Of a stretch of DNA of 11,207 bases, positions 7,045 through 11,207 are shown piece after piece; position 1 is the first letter of the stretch, and the number at the start of each line of letters is the position of its first letter. The notes under the pieces were generated by a model, which worked only from the letters and a program-made list of their open reading frames with translations, was not told the DNA's origin and did no database searches. The translations under genes and the position numbers were made by a program. Source of the stretch: an uncultured Methylophaga sp. Lineage in GTDB: Bacteria; Pseudomonadota; Gammaproteobacteria; Nitrosococcales; Methylophagaceae. The stretch lies in the NCBI GenBank assembly GCA_947631375.1, contig CANRLD010000044.1, forward strand, positions 1-11,207, in the 5' to 3' direction.

Positions 7045-7077
7045 TCGGCTGGCGATGATGCTGACTGTCGGCTGGCG
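7045..7077. repeat. Direct repeat of TCGGCTGGCG
   Basis: Two identical copies of TCGGCTGGCG, at 7045-7054 and 7068-7077, start to start 23 bases. They lie just past the esterase gene and next to the palindrome GCAGCGCGCTGC (7032-7043). Two copies only; no role is known to me. Confidence 0.5.
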
Positions 7078-7122
7078 CACTGAATAATGAAGAAAACATC
7101 TGCTGCCGTTCAACCTACGGCG

Positions 7123-7752
7123 TTACTGGCCGAAGGCGCCGTTGTCCACCAGTAAGTGGTACAGGGAGTTTGCCAGCTGATCATAACCCGCGGCATGCGG
7201 ATGGATGGGATCTGACTTTAAGCCAGGTTCACTAAGCACTTCTTTCAAAACAGTTTTTTCGATTGGCAGATCATTGGCTGCCGCAATGTCCATGTATAAC
7301 GGTTCTGCCGCCAGGCCGATACCTAACCTTGGGACAGCGACCAGAATAACTTGTGCGCCGCTGTTTTTGACTGTGTCTATCATCGCTTGCAAATTCGCCT
7401 GCAACTGTGGCCGGCTTTGTTTGCGCAGCAAATCATTGCCGCCATGGCAGAGGATGACCAGGTCAACTTTTGTTTCAGCCAGGATCTTTGTCAAACGCTC
7501 TTTTCCTGCAGTGCTCAATTCACCAGGAATACCTGCATTGATAACTGTTCTTCCTGTCAGCTCAGCCAGCCGGGCTGGATAGCTTTGTTCTGTCGATGCC
7601 CCACTTCCGTAAGTGAGGCTGTCACCAAATGCGAGAATGACGGCATTTCCGGGCAGAGGCGTCAGCGGCGTTACCGTTTGGCCACAAGCGGAAAGCAACA
7701 AGCTGCTGAGCAATAAAATGCACCAATACTGTAGAGAGTGATAGTGGGCCAT
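7123..7752 (-). CDS. GDSL/SGNH-family esterase, TesA-like, predicted lipoprotein
   Basis: SGNH-fold hydrolase of 209 aa resembling TesA (thioesterase I / lysophospholipase L1 / protease I). It would hydrolyse acyl esters or thioesters; the true substrate is unknown. Block I FGDSLTYGSG places nucleophile S45, block II has G74 (NAGIPGE), block III is GGND (104-107, oxyanion Asn N106), and block V DPIHPHAAGY gives D181 and H184. Unlike E. coli TesA, which has a simple cleavable signal peptide, the N-terminus has a lipobox LSAC (20-23) after a hydrophobic stretch (~10-20). C23 should be lipidated, and G24 rather than Asp after the Cys predicts outer-membrane sorting by Lol. The ATG overlaps the tatD-family TGA by one base (TGATG), so it is coupled and last in the operon. 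The family is certain; calling it tesA is less so. Confidence 0.9.
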   Translation of the reverse strand: MAHYHSLQYWCILLLSSLLLSACGQTVTPLTPLPGNAVILAFGDSLTYGSGASTEQSYPARLAELTGRTVINAGIPGELSTAGKERLTKILAETKVDLVILCHGGNDLLRKQSRPQLQANLQAMIDTVKNSGAQVILVAVPRLGIGLAAEPLYMDIAAANDLPIEKTVLKEVLSEPGLKSDPIHPHAAGYDQLANSLYHLLVDNGAFGQ

Positions 7753-8534
7753 CAGGCAGCTAGCTGACGAGCAGCTGGAAACAGTCGATAAAAGTTTTCT
7801 GTGGTCGCGGCGGCGATCATCGCTTCGGACTCCCCACGCAGCTCAGCCAGGAAGGCAGCGACATGTTTAACATAAGCGGGTTGGTTAACCTTGCCACGAT
7901 GTGGCACTGGCGCCAGATAAGGCGCATCCGTTTCGATAAGAATGCGGTCCAACGGCAGCTTTTTAGCGACTTCCTGCAATTCATGTGCATTTTTAAAGGT
8001 CACAATGCCGGAGAGAGAAATGTAAAAACCAATATCCAGCGCACGTTTTGCCGTTTGCCAGTTCTCTGTAAAGCAATGAATAATGCCGCCAGCGTCACGC
8101 GCATTTTCCTGCTCCAGCATGCGCATGGTGTCATCACGCGCCTCACGGGTATGGATAATCAGCGGTTTCCTGCAGTGTTTCGCAGCGTCAATGTGATAAA
8201 GGAAACGTTGCCTCTGCCACGCCAGGTCACCTTCACTGCGAAAATAATCGAGACCTGTTTCGCCAATAGCGATTACTTTGGGATGAGCCGCAAGCACGAT
8301 CAACTGGTCAGTAGTCAGCGTAGCGTTTTCATCTACATTTGGATGAATGCCCACGCTGGCCGTGATCTGAGGGTATTGCTGAGCCAGTTGGCATACTTCT
8401 CCGATGCTTTTCTCATCAATAGCTATACACAGGATATGCTCTATATCATTGGCTGTTGCTTCAGCAACGGCTGCCGCAACACCACCCGGCTGATCGGCCA
8501 GTAAGTTTAAATGACAATGTGAATCGATATACAT
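7752..8534 (-). CDS. TatD-family metal-dependent hydrolase (YcfH-like putative DNase)
   Basis: TIM-barrel amidohydrolase of 260 aa, the usual length. Metal ligands are visible: H6 and H8 (DSHCHL), E92 (GETGLDY, 91-97), H128 (IIHTRE), H153 (IIHCF) and D203 (ETDAPYLAP). Relatives show magnesium-dependent 3'-5' exonuclease or DNA-repair activity, or D-aminoacyl-tRNA deacylase activity has been discussed for some; the role of the YcfH branch is poorly settled. Its place after holB and pilZ corresponds to E. coli ycfH, so it is this branch rather than true TatD of the tat locus. It starts 45 bases after the pilZ stop with no strong Shine-Dalgarno, and its TGA overlaps the esterase ATG. Confidence 0.94.
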   Translation of the reverse strand: MYIDSHCHLNLLADQPGGVAAAVAEATANDIEHILCIAIDEKSIGEVCQLAQQYPQITASVGIHPNVDENATLTTDQLIVLAAHPKVIAIGETGLDYFRSEGDLAWQRQRFLYHIDAAKHCRKPLIIHTREARDDTMRMLEQENARDAGGIIHCFTENWQTAKRALDIGFYISLSGIVTFKNAHELQEVAKKLPLDRILIETDAPYLAPVPHRGKVNQPAYVKHVAAFLAELRGESEAMIAAATTENFYRLFPAARQLAA

Positions 8535-8579
8535 GAATTTGGGTTGCTCGCTTAGGGATCGCAGCGTAATGCTGTACGT

Positions 8580-8933
8580 TTACATGGTGTAGGTTGTTTT
8601 ATCTGATTTTAGTTTATCAACAAGATAGTTCTCAATTTTACCGCGCACCACATTGGCACCACCATTTCCCTCACTGAAGTGTATGCCTATTCCAGTAGCC
8701 TGGTTACCCTGGGCACCACTTGGCGTAATCCAGGCAATCGTTCCGGCAACGGGGATTTTTTCAGCTTCATCCAGCAAAGTCAGCAAAATAAATACTTCTT
8801 CGCCCATTTCGTAGCTTTTATTGGTCGGGATAAATAACCCGCCATTTTTCAGAAACGGCATAAAGGAATGGTACAACATATTCTGGTCACTGATTTTCAG
8901 CGAAAGAATGCCTTTACGTGGATTCATACCCAT
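8580..8933 (-). CDS. pilZ: Type IV pilus assembly protein PilZ
   Basis: Small cytosolic protein (117 aa) of the original PilZ type, needed for type IV pilus assembly; in related bacteria it acts with FimX and the PilB ATPase. Recognisable blocks are GILSLKI (8-14), FLKNGGLFIPT (27-37), GEEVF and KIPVAGTIAWITP (59-71). The N-terminal RxxxR and D/NxSxxG motifs that bind cyclic di-GMP are missing, as in Pseudomonas PilZ, so it probably does not bind the nucleotide itself. Start choice: ATG 8933 has a good Shine-Dalgarno AAAGAGG (8947-8941) 7 bases upstream; a second ATG two codons later is too far from it to be preferred. Only 12 bases separate it from holB, and the Shine-Dalgarno overlaps the holB stop. 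The organism therefore likely makes type IV pili. Confidence 0.96.
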   Translation of the reverse strand: MGMNPRKGILSLKISDQNMLYHSFMPFLKNGGLFIPTNKSYEMGEEVFILLTLLDEAEKIPVAGTIAWITPSGAQGNQATGIGIHFSEGNGGANVVRGKIENYLVDKLKSDKTTYTM

Positions 8934-8945
8934 AAAAAAGCCTCT

Positions 8946-9938
8946 TTAATTATTCTCAGCAGGAGCAAGGGAAAGTGTTGATTCTGTCTGTGCTATGCGC
9001 ATAACAGAAACCATAAAGTCTTCTATTAACAATGTCTTGTTATAGTTATTTGAAGATGATAGTAGCTTTATTGTATTGATGATGCAATCAACGATCTGCC
9101 AGTATTGTTGTGGCAGTCCCAGTGCTGTTTGTTCGCAAAAATAGTGCTTGAGACGTGTTTTGATGTTGAATAATAACTGGTGCATTACTTTGATTAAATC
9201 ATATTGTTGCCATTCTGTGGCCAGTTGTACCGGGTTCAATGGTTGTTTCAATAATTGCTCAAAATCTTGCTGAACTTGCTGGTAATGTTGCCACTCGTCT
9301 GTAGTCAGCGCATTAGCAATCGTTAATGGGGCATTCAAGGTAAACGGAGCAAGTTTTTCCAGCTGCACCGCATCAACCTCAAGCCGCTGAGCCTTAAGCC
9401 ATTGTAATGTGCTCTGGATATCAGGAGCAGTCAGATGCATTTGCTGACAACGACTACGAATCGTCACCGGCAGATAATGCACCGCATTGGTGGTCAGCAT
9501 CAAAATCGTATTACCCGGCGGCTCTTCAAGCAGTTTTAACAGACTATTGGCCGCACTATGAGTCATCGCATCCGCCGACTCAATAATCACCGTTTTCCAG
9601 CTGGCAATGCTCGGCGTCAGCGACTGTTTTTCTTTCAGAGCACGTATTTGTTCAATTTTTATTGTTTTGCCAGCTTCTTCAGCATGAATATAAAGATGAT
9701 CTGGATGGCTGCCTGCCAACATCAGCTGACAACTATGACAACTTCCACAAGCATGAAAATCAATATCTGGCGCCAGGCATAGCAGGCTCTCTGCCAGCTT
9801 GCCTGCCAAACAGGTTTTACCCAGTCCAGCAACACCGGTCAGCAGTAATGCGTGGGGTAAACGTTGTTGTTTGACTCTGGCAAGAATGTGTTGCCATGTA
9901 TCCTGCTGCCAGGGATAAAGCTCAATCATTAGACTCAT
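8946..9938 (-). CDS. holB: DNA polymerase III subunit delta' (HolB)
   Basis: Subunit of the clamp loader that opens and loads the beta sliding clamp at the replication fork. It has 330 aa, the usual length. Order: YPWQ start, P-loop GVAGLGKT (35-42), zinc-binding cysteines C54, C64, C67 and C70 (CGSCHSC), typical SLLKLLEEPP (132-141), and the SRC sensor/arginine-finger motif (162-164), followed by the helical lid and the less conserved C-terminal collar domain. The Walker A looks intact, whereas the E. coli delta' P-loop is degraded; the Walker B region (VIIESADAM) is atypical. Start: ATG 9938 overlaps tmk by 17 bases; the ATG three codons on (9929) would give MIELYPWQ, closer to many homologues, and an 8-base overlap. 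I cannot decide between them from the ribosome-binding sequence. Confidence 0.95.
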   Translation of the reverse strand: MSLMIELYPWQQDTWQHILARVKQQRLPHALLLTGVAGLGKTCLAGKLAESLLCLAPDIDFHACGSCHSCQLMLAGSHPDHLYIHAEEAGKTIKIEQIRALKEKQSLTPSIASWKTVIIESADAMTHSAANSLLKLLEEPPGNTILMLTTNAVHYLPVTIRSRCQQMHLTAPDIQSTLQWLKAQRLEVDAVQLEKLAPFTLNAPLTIANALTTDEWQHYQQVQQDFEQLLKQPLNPVQLATEWQQYDLIKVMHQLLFNIKTRLKHYFCEQTALGLPQQYWQIVDCIINTIKLLSSSNNYNKTLLIEDFMVSVMRIAQTESTLSLAPAENN

Positions 9939-10560
9939 TGCTCAACAGCTGCTCAAGTGGTTGTTGAAGCTGATACTGAATAGCTTCGACCGTTTGGCTG
10001 GCATCGATCAGTTTGATACGCCCCGGTTCGGCTTGTGCCCGGGCCAGATAACACTGCCTTACCCGCTCAAAAAAAGCCTGTTGTTCCTGCTCAAACCGGT
10101 CTCTTTGTTGGGGACGTTGATCAACACGGAGCTGCCCCAGCGCCACCGGCAAATCAAACAAAAAGGTAATATCGGTATGGCAGCCTTGCAATGTCCAATC
10201 TGCAAGCGCGGCAATGCGGCGTTCACAAACGCCTCTTCCGCCTCCCTGATAGGCAAATGTCGCATCAACAAACCGATCCGATAGTACCCAGTCGCCTCGT
10301 TGTAATGCAGGTTTGACAACCTGTTGCAAGTGTTCTGCGCGGGCGGCAAACATCAGCAATAACTCGGTATCTTCAGACATTGGCTGCTCAGCAGGCTCCA
10401 GTAGTATGTTGCGGATCTGCTCACCTACCGTAGTTCCACCGGGTTCTCGGGTGACCACAACCTGCTTGCCTTTTGAACGTAAAAAATCAGCAATAAACTG
10501 TAACTGTGTCGACTTGCCGGCACCTTCTATGCCTTCGATACTGATAAATTTTCCGTTCAT
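9922..10560 (-). CDS. tmk: Thymidylate kinase (dTMP kinase)
   Basis: Phosphorylates dTMP to dTDP with ATP, an essential step to dTTP. It has 212 aa. P-loop EGIEGAGKST (9-18); dTMP-binding REPGG (38-42); DRFVDATFAYQGGGRG (95-110), with the DR pair and the TMP-binding stretch; LID region RPQQRDRFE (149-157). The LID carries the arginines while the P-loop lacks an extra basic residue, which is the class II (E. coli-like) arrangement. The ATG overlaps the mltG TGA by 4 bases (ATGA), with GGAA six bases before the ATG as ribosome-binding site. The 3' end overlaps holB. The neighbourhood mltG-tmk-holB is conserved in gammaproteobacteria. Confidence 0.97.
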   Translation of the reverse strand: MNGKFISIEGIEGAGKSTQLQFIADFLRSKGKQVVVTREPGGTTVGEQIRNILLEPAEQPMSEDTELLLMFAARAEHLQQVVKPALQRGDWVLSDRFVDATFAYQGGGRGVCERRIAALADWTLQGCHTDITFLFDLPVALGQLRVDQRPQQRDRFEQEQQAFFERVRQCYLARAQAEPGRIKLIDASQTVEAIQYQLQQPLEQLLSNESND

Positions 10561-11207
10561 TGAGCTTTCCGTATTTTATTCCAGTAATTCCTGACAGCGC
10601 GATTATGTTGCTCCAGCGTGTCGGAAAAAACGTGACCGCCATTGTCAGCGCCAGCAACAAAATACAGGCTGGTTCCCTCCGCGGGACGCATGGCAGCTGC
10701 AATGGACTCCTTGCTTGGCAGGCAAATTGGCGTTGGTGGCAAACCAAACCGGGTATACGTGTTGTAGGGCGTATCCGTTTGCAGATCCTTTTTACGGATG
10801 TTGCCAGCGTAATTCTCCCCCATACCGTAAATCACCGTCGGATCCGTCTGTAGTCGCATCCCCTTGGCTAGCCGTCTGACAAAGACCCCGGCAATTTCCG
10901 GGCGCTCTTGTGGTATCGCACTTTCTTTTTCGATGATGGAAGCCATGATCAATACCTCATAAGCAGATTTATAAGGTAAATCTTCTGTCATGTTTTGCCA
11001 TGCCCTATCCAGTTCATCTTGCATTTTCTGGTAAGCGCGACGTAAAAATTGTACATCAGTGGTATTTGCCGGAAAATGATAGGTTTCAGGCAAGAACCAG
11101 CCTTCTGCCAGGCTGTTTTCGATAGACAAGGCTTCTCGTACCGTGTCATTGGTCAACTCAGCTAGCGTTAGCTGAATTTCAGGGTGTTCCTTAATCTTGT
11201 CAAACAA
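10557..11207 (-). CDS. mltG: Endolytic transglycosylase MltG (YceG-like), C-terminal part only
   Basis: Inner-membrane lytic transglycosylase that cuts nascent peptidoglycan strands and is thought to set glycan chain length. Only the last 216 residues are in the window; the gene continues beyond the right edge, so the N-terminal membrane anchor and LysM-like domain are not seen and the first visible codon (TTG) is not the start. Visible motifs are EGWFLPETYHFP (35-46), ASIIEKES (89-96) with the catalytic Glu, MRLQTDPTVIYG (117-128), YNTY (148-151) and GLPPTPICLPSKESI (155-169), then the conserved AGADNGGHVFSDTLEQHN near the end. All are typical of YceG. It is the first gene of the visible operon and overlaps tmk by 4 bases. 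Confidence 0.96.
   Translation of the reverse strand: MFDKIKEHPEIQLTLAELTNDTVREALSIENSLAEGWFLPETYHFPANTTDVQFLRRAYQKMQDELDRAWQNMTEDLPYKSAYEVLIMASIIEKESAIPQERPEIAGVFVRRLAKGMRLQTDPTVIYGMGENYAGNIRKKDLQTDTPYNTYTRFGLPPTPICLPSKESIAAAMRPAEGTSLYFVAGADNGGHVFSDTLEQHNRAVRNYWNKIRKAQ

Larger units (their letters stand above)
6537..7122. other. 586-base intergenic region with promoters and hairpins, no convincing gene
   Basis: Lies between the end of the mltG operon and the start of cysJ, both on the minus strand. Next to cysJ it is AT-rich (6540-6660); the middle (6680-6960) contains several inverted repeats; the end near the esterase gene has a 10-base direct repeat and a 12-bp palindrome (GCAGCGCGCTGC, 7032-7043). 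The longest minus-strand frame (6753-6980) starts upstream of the predicted transcription start, looks like no protein I know, and is probably not coding. I see no clear intrinsic terminator for the upstream operon; the best is a 5-bp stem GCCGT/ACGGC (7105-7121) with TTTT eight bases further on, which is weak. The region is best read as a control region, possibly with a long cysJ leader or a small RNA. Confidence 0.6.

Noticed and set aside
7863..8504. 213-codon plus-strand frame opposite the tatD-family gene
   Set aside because: Antisense shadow; the minus-strand gene carries all metal-binding motifs.
1..11207. CRISPR array, insertion sequence, tRNA, attachment site or other transferred element
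   Set aside because: No regular short repeats with spacers, no transposase or integrase, no tRNA-like cloverleaf seen by eye, and the gene order in the right half is the conserved chromosomal one.

Overview
The window looks like ordinary chromosomal sequence from a gammaproteobacterium of moderate GC content. The main evidence is the minus-strand block mltG-tmk-holB-pilZ-tatD, which matches the conserved gammaproteobacterial order (E. coli yceG-tmk-holB-ycfH, with pilZ inserted as in Pseudomonas). The CysJ/CysI and EttA proteins are also of the gammaproteobacterial type. I cannot name a genus. There are no mobile elements, tRNAs, rRNAs or CRISPR arrays that I can see.

Layout. (1) 1-1119, plus strand: the 3' part of a secD-secF fusion, cut by the window edge and followed by a strong intrinsic terminator (1147-1190). 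(2) 1379-3037, plus: ettA, an ABC-F translation factor, with a likely sigma70 promoter just upstream. (3) 3040-6536, minus: cysJ-cysI, the two subunits of assimilatory NADPH-sulfite reductase, joined by a 1-base stop/start overlap. cysI meets ettA tail to tail with only 2 bases between the stop codons. (4) 6537-7122: a 586-base region without a convincing gene. It carries a very good minus-strand promoter (TTGGCA-16-TGaTATAAT), two more TATAAT hexamers, a LysR-type dyad and several hairpins, all upstream of cysJ. (5) 7123-11207, minus: a tightly packed operon transcribed in the order mltG (partial), tmk, holB, pilZ, tatD-family, GDSL-esterase lipoprotein. Its junctions are ATGA or TGATG overlaps or short gaps.

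How they work together. SecDF drives late steps of protein export. EttA tunes translation to energy state. CysJI reduces sulfite to sulfide for cysteine synthesis, with electrons passing from NADPH through FAD and FMN in CysJ to the siroheme-4Fe4S centre in CysI. The last operon mixes peptidoglycan termination (MltG), dTTP supply (Tmk), clamp loading (HolB), type IV pilus assembly (PilZ), a metal-dependent hydrolase (TatD family) and an envelope esterase.

Nothing here is clearly a novel system. The most interesting places are the structured intergenic region upstream of cysJ (a possible long regulated leader or small RNA), the SecD-SecF fusion, and the lipoprotein esterase at the end of the mltG operon.
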